5,890 nucleotides of DNA. Source: a bacterium. GTDB lineage: Bacteria; Caldisericota; Caldisericia; B22-G15. This document shows positions 5,851-5,890 of the stretch, in pieces. Numbering within the stretch: position 1 is the first letter of the stretch; each line of letters starts with the position of its first letter. A program made the position numbers and the translations under genes. The DNA is taken from positions 1 to 5,890 of the forward strand of contig JAAYUH010000156.1 in the NCBI GenBank assembly GCA_012517755.1. The letters run 5' to 3'. A model generated the notes under the pieces. It saw only the letters and a program-made list of their open reading frames with translations, made no database searches and was not told the DNA's origin.

Positions 5851-5873
5851 ATCCATGCTTCCGCAAGAATAAC
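5851..5873. repeat. Second half of the composite repeat element (decayed)
   Basis: ATCCATGC, TTCC, GCAAGAAT, AAC is an imperfect palindrome (6 of 8 arm positions pair). It lies about 19 bases after the intact unit at 5804-5831. It resembles ATTCCTGCTTCCGCAGGAAT with several changes and occupies the same relative place as 3512-3550 in the first cluster. Confidence 0.55.
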
Positions 5874-5890
5874 AGTGTTTATTGTCATTC

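Larger units (their letters stand above)
5750..5890. repeat. Second cluster of the palindromic repeat family, running off the window
   Basis: Copies begin at 5750 (decayed, GTCATTCCCAAGTAAAT), 5778 (left half intact, right half replaced by a T tract), 5804 (intact) and 5884 (cut by the window end). Starts are 28 and 26 bases apart for the first three. All point the same way as the first cluster. The cluster sits just beyond the terminator of the plus-strand operon. No gene is seen between 5696 and 5890. A 25-codon frame at 5713 runs into the repeat and has no support. Confidence 0.85.

Overview
The window is very AT-rich bacterial DNA. It holds four genes on two divergent units, separated by a 420-base intergenic stretch full of short palindromic repeats. 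A [FeFe]-hydrogenase-type sensor module with low-potential iron-sulfur domains suggests a strict anaerobe. The gene set resembles those of Clostridia-like fermenters and several low-GC candidate phyla, but nothing here fixes the phylum.

Minus strand, 84-3197: a complete isoleucyl-tRNA synthetase of the long, eukaryote/archaeal-like type (IleRS2). It has an extended -10 promoter and a good Shine-Dalgarno sequence just upstream. Its class I HIGH signature reads GVHH rather than HxGH, a swap linked to extreme mupirocin resistance. AT-only inverted repeats follow its stop codon.

Plus strand, 3618-5659: three overlapping genes form a compact operon. They encode a DRTGG-domain protein (129 aa), a stand-alone HATPase_c protein resembling anti-sigma kinases (146 aa), and a 416-aa iron-sulfur protein. 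The last has two N-terminal [4Fe-4S] motifs, a degenerate [FeFe]-hydrogenase large-subunit core and a C-terminal four-Cys FeS domain. A consensus TTGACA-N16-TATAAT promoter lies so close to the first ATG that the mRNA should be nearly leaderless. A strong intrinsic terminator whose stem begins at or beside the last stop codon closes the operon, so the three genes look like a self-contained unit. The likely role is redox or hydrogen sensing coupled to an ATPase/kinase switch rather than bulk hydrogen turnover; that role is inferred.

Intergenic DNA: repeats of a 28-bp palindromic family (ATTCCCGT, a GNRA-type loop, ACGGGAAT, then CCAGT) occur at 3281-3496 and 5750-5890. In both places the last complete copy is followed by a decayed second palindrome, so the basic unit appears to be a composite MITE-like element. 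A short sequence at the right edge of the first cluster recurs at the left end of the window, so all three gene borders carry traces of the same family.
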